From: Siphonodentalium dalli
Lineage: Eukaryota > Mollusca > Scaphopoda > Gadilida > Siphonodentaliidae
Reading direction: 5' to 3'
Assembly (NCBI GenBank): GCA_032622095.1
Contig: CP136068.1
Location: 135,975,989-136,039,988 of the forward strand
Length of the DNA: 64,000 nucleotides
A program made the position numbers and the translations under genes. Positions 1 through 9,474 of this stretch are shown here, in pieces; the stretch's first letter is position 1, and every line of letters starts with the position of its first letter. The notes under the pieces are model-generated. The model had not been told where the DNA came from and did not search any database. It saw only the letters and a program-made list of their open reading frames with translations.

Positions 1-3000
1 ACAGCTCAGATTTCTGACGTCTCCCAGTCACCCACTCAGTCATTTTCCCGTGACACCAAGCCATCAAAAATTAATTATGCTGAGGTTGATGTGCCCTCAG
101 ATAAGAAACAAATAATCACAGATCTTCTTAAAAGTAATGAAGGTCTCTTTGCTGCAACTGATGCAGACCTAACCTTTACTGACACAGTAAAGATGAAAAT
201 AGATACACAAGGTAATGCACCCATCAAGTGCCAACCATACCGTGTTCCATTGGCTAAAAAGCAGATCATGGACCAGGCAATTGATGATATGCTTGAATCA
301 GATATCATTACCCCTGCTAGATCACCATGGTCCTTTCCTTGCTTACTTGTGGGCAAGAAAGATGGTTCATCAAGATTTTGTGTTGACTTTCGTAAGCTCA
401 ATGCTATTACTAAACCAATTACTTGGCCACTCCCGGTCATTGATGACATATTGAATTCTCTAAATGGCTCTAAATACCTGACAGCGCTTGATCTTAAGTC
501 AGGCTACTGGCAAATCTTATTAGATGAAGATGCCCGTGAAAAGTCTACATTTACTTGCCATAGAGGGACCTATTCTTTCAAGGTAATGAGTTTCGGTCTT
601 TCAAATGCCCCAAGTTTGTTTCAAGAGCTAATGTCCGTCGTCTTAGATGGCCTACAAGATCGCTCATTAGCCTACTTAGACGATATTTTGATATTCTCGC
701 CGACGGAGGCTCAACATCGTAAAGACATTCAAACTGTCTTCGATCGCCTTCGACAACATAAATTGAAACTCAAATTGAAAAAGTGTAAGTTTTTCCAAAC
801 TGAGACCAAGTACTTAGGTTTTGTTATTAACTCAGATGGTGTCAAACCCGACCTTGATAAAGTCAAGGCCATTCGAGATGTTCCACCACCTACCAATATT
901 AAAGGAGTTAGATCATTTATGGGAATGACATCATACTATCGTCGTTTCATTCCTGGTTTTAGCGCCATCGCTACACCTCTGATTAATCTCACTAAAAAGT
1001 ATTCAAAGTTTAAATGGACTGATGAATGCCAAAGAAGCTTTGATACCATGAAATCAAAACTAACTGGAGTATCTTATCTTGCATACCCAGACGTCAACAA
1101 ACCATATTGGTTATATACTGATGCCTCTGACAATTGTATCGGGGCATGTCTTACTCAACCTTATGAAGACCCAAGTCTTGATCCCACCATCGCTGGTGAA
1201 TTGGAAAGACCAATCTATTTCCTCTCACACAAACTTAGTGATACTCAACGCCGCTGGGCCACAATTGAAAAGGAATGCTTCGCCATTCACTATGCCCTTC
1301 GAAAGTTTGATCATTACTTATCAAATGCTCAGTTTACCATTCGTACTGACCACAAACCTCTTGAACATCTTCTTAAAGGCCCTCTTAGTGCCAATAAGAA
1401 ACTTCAGAATTGGGCACTGGATATTGCTGGCTATAATTGCCAGATTGAATACATACCAGGTCCTTCGAATCTCTGTGCAGACTGGCTCTCTCGTCCACCT
1501 GCACCTTCTCCGTTAAATCCTCATACTCATACTGATTCCTCAGATGGTGAAGACATTCCTGAGATCAGTGATAAGGCTTATCAAGTGACAGCCATAAATT
1601 CTAACAAATTTGAACCCAAAGAATTTGCTAAGTGCATAATTCCTCCTGATGACTTACCTCGTCAATCTCAACTCACACATGTTGATTTCAACATGACTCT
1701 AGAACAAGATAAAGACGCTGAGATAGTAGAGCTTAAGAAACAATATAATTGCAACAATCCACCCCCCTCCATTTGGGAAAAATACATACTTATCAATGAC
1801 ATCTTGCATTATATTAGTCATGCCAAGGATGACCCTGTTCTTCGCATGTGCATTCCATCTCATTTACAAGCTCACATTATGCAGCAGTACCACGATGATA
1901 ATGGGCATCTAGGTACCGATAAAATGTTTTCCTCAATCAAATCCAAGTATTATTGGAAGAATCTTTACAAAGATATATATGCATATTGTGAAAAATGCAT
2001 TCCCTGCCAAAGTCGAAAACTTCAGAAAAAGAAATCACCTCTTCAAGAAACAGACATAGCACCTTACCCCTTCGCTAAAATTGGTCTCGATTTAAGTGGA
2101 CCCTACCCTAAGACGTTAAGTGGGAACGTCTACATCGTCACTTTCATCGACCTCTATAGTGGTTGGCCAGAAAGTTTTGCAGTACCAGACAAATCTGCCT
2201 CCACTATTGCCAATTTGTTACTAAGTGAGATTTTTCCTCGTTTCTCAGCACCGCTGGAACTGGTAACTGATAATGGCACCGAGAATATTAATCAAGTCAT
2301 GCATGATGTCTTAGAAGAACTTCGTATTCATCACGTCACTTCTTCTTATTATCATCCTCAGAGTAACGCCAAAGTTGAACGCGTTCACCGGACTATGCAT
2401 GACATTCTTTCCAAGTTGCTTAAGAATCAACTTGAGACATGGGATCTGTATCTTCCCCAAACACTGGCTAGTATACGATTCAGTGTGAATGAATCTACTA
2501 AATACTCGCCATTCTACCTGCTATATCAACGTGACCCCATTTTACCAATTGACAATTTGCTCCGCCCTCATCACAAGTATGTGGGTGAAGACTTTCACAA
2601 GGTCGCACTTCAAGAAATGCATCGTTCATTTCGTTTGATGCATCGTCATCTACAGTCTGCTAAAAAGCGACAGAAAACCTACCAAGATAAGAAGGCGACC
2701 GATAACTCTTTTGAAGTGGGCGACCCTGTCTATTATAAAGACAATCGCACCAAAAATAAGTTAGCCCTTAAGTGGCAACCATATTTTCGCGTCATTGAAA
2801 AGCGGTCCCCTGTTTCATACCGCATCCGTAATCAACTTACAGGTCGTGTGACTAAGAGTCATGCTGACCTCCTCCGCAGAGCTGCCATAGATTGGACTCT
2901 GCCTGTCAAAACTGACAAAGAAGCTGCTGTCAGAGCGCAGCGCTATGTTGTACCCCCCTCCTCATCTGATTCTGACTCCGACTCCGAGGATAACATACCT

Positions 3001-3369
3001 CTTCAGCGTCTTCGTACAATGAAACGCCAGGTCAGATCAGATTCGGAGGACGAAGACGATATACCCCTTAACGAGCTTCGCACCAAGCTGCGTGCTCGTA
3101 AACTAGCTCAAGAGGCTCAGAATGATTATAATGCCTCTACTGAAGAGTACAGTGATGATATGCACAATGCATATAACGCATCTACCGACGATTATGATGT
3201 ACCTCCCAATCTGGGATTACAAGACATCACCATGGCTGCAGACATTGAATCTGTTCATGCCAAATTATCAACAGCAGAGGACGACTCAGCTGAATCTCAG
3301 TTTGAACCTGGTCGCCTGCTTACCATTGAACCCCTGACAGTTATCCCCCTTCTAGAGACTGATCTCTAA
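1..3369 (+). CDS. pol: Gypsy-type Pol polyprotein (RT, RNase H, integrase), 5'-partial
   Basis: Copies the element's RNA into DNA and inserts it in the genome. The frame is open from base 1, with no stop and no convincing ATG, so this is the C-terminal part of a longer polyprotein. Reverse transcriptase covers about 230-820 with the catalytic YLDD at 673-684. RNase H covers about 1100-1480, with TDAS near 1117-1128 and TDHKPLEHL near 1345. Integrase has an N-terminal HHCC zinc finger at about 1890-2010 (H-DDNGH ... CEKCIPC), then a DD35E core: GLDLSG near 2083, TDNGTEN near 2266, and E within HPQSNAKVER near 2355-2385. A GPY/F-like module follows (about 2710-2885), then an acidic, Ser/Asp-rich tail of ~160 residues with no recognised domain. 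All catalytic residues looked for are present and there is no frameshift. Gag and protease are not in the window. Confidence 0.95.
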   Translation, partial: TAQISDVSQSPTQSFSRDTKPSKINYAEVDVPSDKKQIITDLLKSNEGLFAATDADLTFTDTVKMKIDTQGNAPIKCQPYRVPLAKKQIMDQAIDDMLESDIITPARSPWSFPCLLVGKKDGSSRFCVDFRKLNAITKPITWPLPVIDDILNSLNGSKYLTALDLKSGYWQILLDEDAREKSTFTCHRGTYSFKVMSFGLSNAPSLFQELMSVVLDGLQDRSLAYLDDILIFSPTEAQHRKDIQTVFDRLRQHKLKLKLKKCKFFQTETKYLGFVINSDGVKPDLDKVKAIRDVPPPTNIKGVRSFMGMTSYYRRFIPGFSAIATPLINLTKKYSKFKWTDECQRSFDTMKSKLTGVSYLAYPDVNKPYWLYTDASDNCIGACLTQPYEDPSLDPTIAGELERPIYFLSHKLSDTQRRWATIEKECFAIHYALRKFDHYLSNAQFTIRTDHKPLEHLLKGPLSANKKLQNWALDIAGYNCQIEYIPGPSNLCADWLSRPPAPSPLNPHTHTDSSDGEDIPEISDKAYQVTAINSNKFEPKEFAKCIIPPDDLPRQSQLTHVDFNMTLEQDKDAEIVELKKQYNCNNPPPSIWEKYILINDILHYISHAKDDPVLRMCIPSHLQAHIMQQYHDDNGHLGTDKMFSSIKSKYYWKNLYKDIYAYCEKCIPCQSRKLQKKKSPLQETDIAPYPFAKIGLDLSGPYPKTLSGNVYIVTFIDLYSGWPESFAVPDKSASTIANLLLSEIFPRFSAPLELVTDNGTENINQVMHDVLEELRIHHVTSSYYHPQSNAKVERVHRTMHDILSKLLKNQLETWDLYLPQTLASIRFSVNESTKYSPFYLLYQRDPILPIDNLLRPHHKYVGEDFHKVALQEMHRSFRLMHRHLQSAKKRQKTYQDKKATDNSFEVGDPVYYKDNRTKNKLALKWQPYFRVIEKRSPVSYRIRNQLTGRVTKSHADLLRRAAIDWTLPVKTDKEAAVRAQRYVVPPSSSDSDSDSEDNIPLQRLRTMKRQVRSDSEDEDDIPLNELRTKLRARKLAQEAQNDYNASTEEYSDDMHNAYNASTDDYDVPPNLGLQDITMAADIESVHAKLSTAEDDSAESQFEPGRLLTIEPLTVIPLLETDL

Positions 3370-4046
3370 ATATCTGACTACACCGTCAAATAGTCTGTTG
3401 TTCCCTTTTCCATTAATGGATATGGATTAGCCGAAATCACATGCATTTCTACTGCATGTCCTTGATTATTTACAAGGTCCCATTAATGGCCGAGCTTATT
3501 CCGCGGTTTGTTTATCCCCGCTGCTCATTTATTCTTTGCCTTCTTTAGCTCTGCTAAAGAATTCCTTGTTAGGGAGGATTGTGCAGCGTTGACATGTGCG
3601 ACGGCACGGTGTTGACCTGTATACGTCTTTGGAAGAATTGACCTGAGTACGTCTGTCACGTACACCTCTTCAGAAGACCTGTCCTCTTTCAAACAAATAT
3701 CAAACAAATATTTTTTTTGTCTGAACTCCTCCCTGTGACTGCAGTCTGATTCCTTCTTTGTAAAAATAGATAGGTGTAAAAGTAAGAAGGGAAATTTGAT
3801 TTTATTGACTTAACTTTAAATAGTACCATTGCACGCCTGAAATTCGCCAATCTAAATAATACCATAGATAGGAATGTTTGAATTAATATTAGTTTTTGGA
3901 GAAGTGCACATCTCCAACAACGAGTGTATTTAAGTTAAGTAACTAGTTACAATTACAAGGATAACAAAGGCAACCAGACACAACAACTAGACACACCCCA
4001 ACCCTAACCTACGAGATCACTCTAATCATGTGACTTCTATTTTCAG
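3370..4046 (+). other. Pol-env spacer ending in a splice acceptor
   Basis: Noncoding stretch between pol and env. It ends with a pyrimidine-rich CTTCTATTTTCAG at 4034-4046, a good 3' splice site. The env frame has a stop at 4031-4033, inside this tract, and no ATG near its N-terminus, so a spliced subgenomic mRNA that brings its start codon from an upstream exon is the natural reading (known for gypsy env). A short A/T tract lies at about 3708-3720. The ORFs on either strand here look incidental. Confidence 0.6.
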
Positions 4047-6145
4047 CAATACTAGTACTCTGTGTGACCTTAATCTCACTAGAATTGGGTCAAACGAATA
4101 GCATTATTGTGACGCGACATAATGTGATTTTCCAAAAACTTAAAGATATATATATGACCAATGCAGATTGGACAATAGGTTTCGTAGTAAACTTAGAACC
4201 ATTTCAAACCTACTTGAAATCCCTGTCAAGACAAATAAAAATAGCTCGAAAAGAGTTGGACCGAACAAAGTTAAAAACAATACAAACAAACGGACATGAG
4301 TCGTTTAACTTGACAGGTACAACTAAACAATTCGACGATCTCTTCGCGAGTTTCAGTGAAAACTTAGAGATACTGAACACCGAATACTTAGAAGTTGTTT
4401 CGCAATTTGTCGAATACAAAACGCTTCACGATGATTCGCCGCATAAGATTAAAAGGTCGCTGCTCCCCTTCATAGGAGAAGGATTATCCTGGCTGTTTGG
4501 AACAGTCAGTGAGAGCGACCTCAATAATATTAATAATAATATTAATAAATTGGCTAATAATCAACGAAAAATTGAGCACACTCTCAAAGAAAGTTTTAGC
4601 CTAATGGACGTCTCCCGGAATTACATCCGTGAAAATAGAATGAAAACTAATCAGTTGGTTGAAACAGTTAAATATATTCAGCATGTACTCACTGAGGCAT
4701 TCAACAAGCAATCACACAAATTAACGACATTGGAATACTACGCTAATTTGCATAATCATATTGACCTAAGAATTACAGAGATAAATCAAATGATTACTGC
4801 TGCTAGATTTCATGTAGAACACATGCATACGCAAATAAGTATCTTAACTACCAAACGAATTGCTCCAAGTGTGGTTCGTATTAATACCTTACGACGAGTG
4901 TTATCTGACTTGGACAAACATCTTCCAGATCATCTTAAATTACCATTTGATCCCAACACTGAATTGTGGAAGTATTATCAAAACTTTAAGTGTTCTACTC
5001 TGTTGACAAACAGTCGACTAATTGTACTAGTGAAAATTCCTCTGATCAACATAAGGAACAAATTCGAACTCTTTAAGATTCATTCGTTCCCATACACACC
5101 TAATAACAAATCTTTATCTTCGGATTTAAGACAAATGATTGCTGAATATCGGTTTGACCATAAACACTTAATAATAAATGCTGGTCGTACTCAATTCATA
5201 ACATTACCCGATAACTCGCTCTGCTTAATGAATCCATTGCCATTCTGTCCTTTTGATGGTGTTATTCGAACGCTTTACAACGATAAACCATGCCCTATCG
5301 CATTACTCATGAATGACACGAGGTCAATAAAAGACCAGTGCATTATAGAAGTGCAACCGAGCGTTAAACTACCATATGTCAGAAATGTAAACACTGGACT
5401 CTTTGTCATTAGCTTAGCTAAACCAATAACTTTCTCGGTAATGTGTAAAGATTATGTAAGTTCTCAAGAAGTGACATTATTTCCGCCTATTGGATTATTA
5501 ACTTTACAACCTACGTGTATCGCTTCTGCCCCGAATGTGAAAATTGAGAGTCACTTCTCAGGTGACAACTCTCAGCTTATAAATGCGTTTGATAACGAGA
5601 TTCTTCCTAAATTTAATCTTTCCAAGTTCTACCTTTGGAAACCTGTCTTGGACAGAATTGATCGTTTTAGGAATTTTACATTACCAATCGCATTAAAAGG
5701 TGTTACTAAAATACCTTTACATCAGTTAATTGATTCATTGGACAAACTGGAAAGCATAACACCCCTTAATTCGGAAATTCCAAAATATGTTTATGTAATT
5801 ATAATTGTGGCAATGTTAGCTTCGGTGCTTGCCCTCTGTCGTTACCGGAATAAAGTTATGTCCCTCTTATGCAAACATAAACGCCGCAATAGGCGCCATA
5901 ACGTCAGATTTGGGTCACTAGGTGTACGTGAAGACGCAGGTACCTTGAACGAAGAACCAACCACGTCTTCATCACTTACATCAGAAACTAAGCGATCAGC
6001 CGAATCGCCATCCACTCCTGTAACTATCAAACGTACCAAAATTCACCTAACTGAAAATGATATTGCCTATTTACAGCAGCACCAACTCATGGAACTGCCA
6101 GAACTGATTACCACTGACGAAGCTTCTTCAACATCTACCTTATAA
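4047..6145 (+). CDS. env: Envelope-like fusion glycoprotein (baculovirus F / errantivirus Env type)
   Basis: Predicted surface protein of the retroelement, of the class I fusion type. From the acceptor at 4046 the frame gives a hydrophobic signal-like segment (LVLCVTLISLELG and neighbours). A basic cleavage-like site KIKR lies at 4445-4456, followed at once by a glycine/aromatic segment LLPFIGEGLSWLFGT that fits a fusion peptide plus the LFGT motif of the Baculo_F family. An Asn-rich heptad/coiled-coil region comes next (about 4520-4700). The ectodomain has scattered Cys and NxS/T sites. One transmembrane helix is near 5786-5845 (VYVIIIVAMLASVLAL), with a ~100-residue basic, Ser/Thr-rich cytoplasmic tail. 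Length (~700 residues) fits the family. There is no own ATG at the N-terminus, so expression probably needs splicing. The next ORF starts 4 bases after the stop. Family assignment is from motif layout, not alignment. Confidence 0.85.
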
Positions 6146-6149
6146 GAAA

Positions 6150-6788
6150 ATGTCCAAAATCAACGTTGTCATCTTCGGATCCAGCCATATTCAACGACTG
6201 GCTCAACATTTACTATCAACGGAGAAGAAGATGACGCTATATCCCAACAACTTCCGCAGAGCATTGGATTTAGTCGACCCCAATATTACAGTAACTATGT
6301 ATGGTATTAGTGGATTGCGACTCCACGACCTACAAACGTCAACCATCAGCCAACTACAACAACTACGTCCGTCCATAATAATAATAATGTGTGGAGGCAA
6401 TGACCTCTCCTCTAGGTCAGTAGAAGATACATACTACGACCTAACCCAACTAATCCACAAACTACAAGACCCAACTCCTACCAAAATAATTGTCTGCGAG
6501 CTACTTCAGAGAAGAAAAGTCCGACTTCCAGGTCCAGAAAAGAAGACCAGTACTCGCAGTAGCGATGTCAATCAATATAATGACCGTGTGAGTCAATTAA
6601 ACCAATTACTTCGGAGCGGGTTACATAAAAATTACCCAGCAGCATATTACTGGCCGCTTCGAAGACTATCCACCTTCGTTGAGGAATCAGCCTTGAATCA
6701 TGATAAAGTTCACCTCAACGAAGAAGGAAATATCCGACTATCCCGGAATATAAAACATGCGATTGTGTTCGCATTAACACATTCATAA
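6150..6788 (+). CDS. SGNH/GDSL-hydrolase-like accessory ORF downstream of env
   Basis: A 212-residue ORF whose ATG sits 4 bases after the env stop (TAAGAAAATG), which suggests translation by reinitiation or a shared transcript. Blocks typical of SGNH esterases are in order. IFGSSH at residues 8-13 takes the place of the GDS block (nucleophile would be S12, with S11 where D is usual). A glycine block is GISG at 52-55. GGND at 82-85 is block III (N84). DKVHLNEEG at 185-193 is the Asp-x-x-His block (D185, H188). There is no signal peptide or membrane helix, so a cytoplasmic or particle-associated protein is more likely than a secreted one. SGNH domains are known in ORF1 of some CR1-like LINEs and as receptor-destroying esterases in some RNA viruses; a role here, for example deacetylating a sugar or lipid, is inference. 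It is intact and in step with the element, so unlikely to be a random capture. Confidence 0.8.
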   Translation: MSKINVVIFGSSHIQRLAQHLLSTEKKMTLYPNNFRRALDLVDPNITVTMYGISGLRLHDLQTSTISQLQQLRPSIIIIMCGGNDLSSRSVEDTYYDLTQLIHKLQDPTPTKIIVCELLQRRKVRLPGPEKKTSTRSSDVNQYNDRVSQLNQLLRSGLHKNYPAAYYWPLRRLSTFVEESALNHDKVHLNEEGNIRLSRNIKHAIVFALTHS

Positions 6789-7842
6789 CCATTAGAACCG
6801 CTGGATTGGATCAAGAATTTAACCACTTGCGCTTGGGGATTCTTGAGTACGTAGTCACGTACGTCTCCGCCAAGACCTGTGCTTGGACTTGTATCCGGTT
6901 CAGCTGAATCATGTTCATTACAGAAGAGGATTAGATGAAGAGTATATACAATAAATATATGACATTCCCTGAATATGATGTCCAGAAAAGATGAAGAGTA
7001 TATACAATAAATATATGACATTCCCTGAATATGATGTCAAGAAAGCAACAAGTGTATATAAAATAAATATATGACATTCCACGAAGACGATGTAAAAAAG
7101 AAACCTTGTGATTTAAAACACGAACTTATTGTGATGTGATATAATTCCAAATACGGTATTGTATACCAGGATATTATGTGCATGCTCAAATTAATTCGTC
7201 GCATGCCATAGGATTATATAAAGACCACGGTCTAAGGCTAAAAATTAATCAGATATAATAAGTAGATTAGCTCATTATAGCTGGATACGTGAGATAGGTA
7301 GTATCATAGTTGTTCCATAAATTATAACAGACTTTAAAGTCTTTAACATATAAACACAACTTATGGTTTACTTTTGAATCAGGCTATCATGCCAATTAGA
7401 TGTTCTGCACAGCCAGATTTTTAATGGAGTAAAAATCTAATTTTATCCATACATCTAAACCCTGCTAACATGCAAAGGTCATATCCTCTTTTCAACAAGC
7501 AGGTACACACATGTGTTCTCATTTAACTATAGTTAACTCTGCTTAGTAACTGGATGGAGATGTACTACTCACGTATCCTGCCCATATTTTCCTTTTTCAG
7601 CAATTGAAAAAACATATATAGATGTATTAACAATAGAAGTCTTGCCTTAGACCTTGGCCGTCATTGTGCTCAGTCTGTCCTTCAATGGCAACCAGAAAGG
7701 TTGCCTTTTCACTAAAGGATAACAAATCCTAATAATAATAATAACTTAAACTTAAACTAACAGTGTGCCATCTTTCTGTTAACGATTCCTGCTAGGATGA
7801 TTTCGCATCAGCCTATGCGAAATCCTCTTGGTATGGGAGGTA
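6789..7842 (+). other. Long 3' noncoding region of the retroelement
   Basis: About 1 kb between the last ORF and the proposed LTR. No ORF of note. It contains the ~56-bp tandem repeat annotated separately, an AT-rich stretch, and a TAA trinucleotide run near 7731-7742. It ends in GTATGGGAGGTA (7831-7842), a short purine-rich tract placed where a polypurine tract should precede an LTR. Confidence 0.5.
6934..7100 (+). repeat. ~56-bp tandem repeat, three units, each with AATAAA
   Basis: Units start at about 6934, 6990 and 7045. The first two are nearly identical and the third is diverged. Each carries the core ATAAATATATGACATTCC and so an AATAAA hexamer. The repeat lies in the 3' noncoding part of the retroelement and could affect 3'-end processing of its transcripts. 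Confidence 0.85.
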
Positions 7843-8186
7843 TGTAACAGAACGATGTGCGCCCCTGTCTGATCACGCCCCTGTAAACTATTGCATCAGT
7901 TCCAACTATTACGATGCATGAATAACAGGCGTGGGATTGTTAGTCGGACAGCCGTACTTAGCACGATGACGAGATCACGCGATGCTGATTCTAGCTAGTT
8001 CTCAGGAAGGTTCCCAGTCGAACCAGTGCAGAGGTCTAAAAGTTATTAGTTGTTTTGGTACACTGCACTGGTCATGATATACGAAAGCTATACTAAAGCT
8101 AACTTTAGTGACGAGCCGTTGACAACTAGTTGTCAAGCCTGGCCAGTAACATCGTCACATGATTTTGGAAAGTAGGTTACCACTTT

Positions 8187-8226
8187 TACATATAAGCACT
8201 GAGGTTTTACCCATCAGTGTTCAGTT
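8187..8226 (+). promoter_or_regulatory. LTR core promoter: TATA box plus TCAGTT initiator
   Basis: ACATATAAGC places a TATA element at 8191; TCAGTTG begins at 8221. The ~30-bp spacing and the TCAGTT sequence match an arthropod-style TATA/Inr promoter and the Inr known in the Drosophila gypsy LTR. R would start at about 8221. Confidence 0.55.
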
Positions 8227-8335
8227 GACTGAGTCCTCCTATGAGTACCGCCCTGGGAAAGACTTACTGATCCAGAAGAGCCTGAGAATGCTAGCATCAG
8301 CTGACCTATCTTGAGAAGCGAAATTATGCACTAGA

Positions 8336-8341
8336 AATAAA
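8336..8341 (+). terminator. LTR polyadenylation signal AATAAA
   Basis: AATAAA about 115 bp downstream of the proposed transcription start, placed to end R. Confidence 0.5.
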
Positions 8342-8796
8342 CAGATATCTACGGTTCCATGAGTTGTCGTCATACCAAAAATAATACACAACGTGAAGTC
8401 CGGTCGGAACGTCGTATCTCCAACGTACGGGGTTCTGCCACATTATTCTATTATTTTACTAGCTGAAACAGGCTCCCTTCAGGAGTTTTTATTGAACATA
8501 GGAAGGGCCTGTGCACTTTGCACACATTTTGATCTTAGACAGAGCCTCTTGTCAGCGGTAGCCACTTTGTGCGCTTTGTGCACATTTTGATCAGTTAAAT
8601 ATTTGGATTATAAAAAAAACTATTAAATTGAAAAAACTTTTATATTTAGAATTTTTTTTTTTAGATTGAGCCCCTTGCTCAATTTTTTTTTATATTTAAT
8701 TAATTGTTTTAGATCAAAATTTAGAATAAAACTAATGCCATTATAACATCCACCAGGATATCCTGAGTCACCACAGGGAGATTGACAGATCCTACA

Positions 8797-9276
8797 TAAT
8801 TATATAGATTATTCTATTATATATATATTTATTATATTTCACAGGCATTTCTCGTCAACAATATCGTGCAGCAGCCAAATCCGACAAGGCCATTGCATTA
8901 ATACTCATCGAGTGTGCTAACAAGATCGACATCTGCACCTTCTCTTTTCGCCTCAATCAATGCGATGCCATTCCAGTTGATATAAGCGAGATCACTGAGT
9001 CGCGGCCATATTGGATCCATCCAGGCCCCATTCCACAGTCTTAGTGCTACAGGTCAAAGTTCTGGAGGTGCATTACATATATGGAGTTTTGACCAGAAAT
9101 ACAACTACATGTAGGACTAATAACTCATAGTGTTCAGCTTACAAACACTACAACTCTAATTACTGTAATCTAATACTATAACTGTATGTAATAACATCGT
9201 AGAAGTCATGGCGACTTAATCCCCTTATTCGATGATGATTATTATGACTGAATTGGTCATTGTCACATGGTATCAT
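8797..9276. other. Intergenic, no gene seen
   Basis: Nothing coding recognised. Bases 8983-9023 (ATAAGCGAGATCACTGAGTC and following) recur with three or so changes at 47602-47642, so this is a dispersed repeat fragment. Confidence 0.5.
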
Positions 9277-9384
9277 GCAAAAAGACACCCAGGATCTCCT
9301 AAACGTGCAAAAAGACACCCAGGATCTCCTAAACGTGCAAAAAGACACCCAGGATCTCCTAAACGTGCAAAAAGACACCCAGGA
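9277..9384 (+). repeat. 30-bp minisatellite, 3.6 exact units
   Basis: Unit GCAAAAAGACACCCAGGATC plus 10 more bases, repeated at 9277, 9307, 9337 and (partial) 9367 with no mismatch seen. The period is a multiple of three, so it makes repeat-peptide ORFs on both strands, which I take as incidental. Confidence 0.95.
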
Positions 9385-9474
9385 CACCGCCACAAAGATG
9401 ACATCATTGTCAGTTCAGTTCAGATGTAGGGTTGTCATAAGAACTGATGAATTCTGTGCATATTTCTTAATTGT

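Larger units (their letters stand above)
1..8796 (+). mobile_element. Envelope-bearing Ty3/gypsy LTR retroelement, 5' part off-window
   Basis: An LTR retroelement in the plus orientation. Seen in order: pol frame open at the left edge, ~0.7 kb spacer ending in a splice acceptor, env-like ORF, SGNH-hydrolase-like ORF, ~1 kb noncoding 3' region, probable 3' LTR. The 5' LTR, primer site, gag and protease would lie left of base 1. RT-RNaseH-integrase order marks Ty3/gypsy (Metaviridae); a spliced env after pol matches errantiviruses such as Drosophila gypsy. The three visible ORFs are uninterrupted, so the copy is probably young. The right boundary depends on an LTR end I could only infer. Confidence 0.85.
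7843..8796 (+). mobile_element. Probable 3' LTR
   Basis: Starts TGTAACAG right after a purine-rich tract, and could end CCTACA at 8791-8796, giving TGTA...TACA ends. Inside are TATAAG at 8191, an initiator-type TCAGTT at 8221 (30 bp downstream), and AATAAA at 8336-8341, in the order expected for U3-R-U5. The 5' LTR is outside the window, so neither boundary could be tested by comparison; the left end is better supported than the right. Confidence 0.5.
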
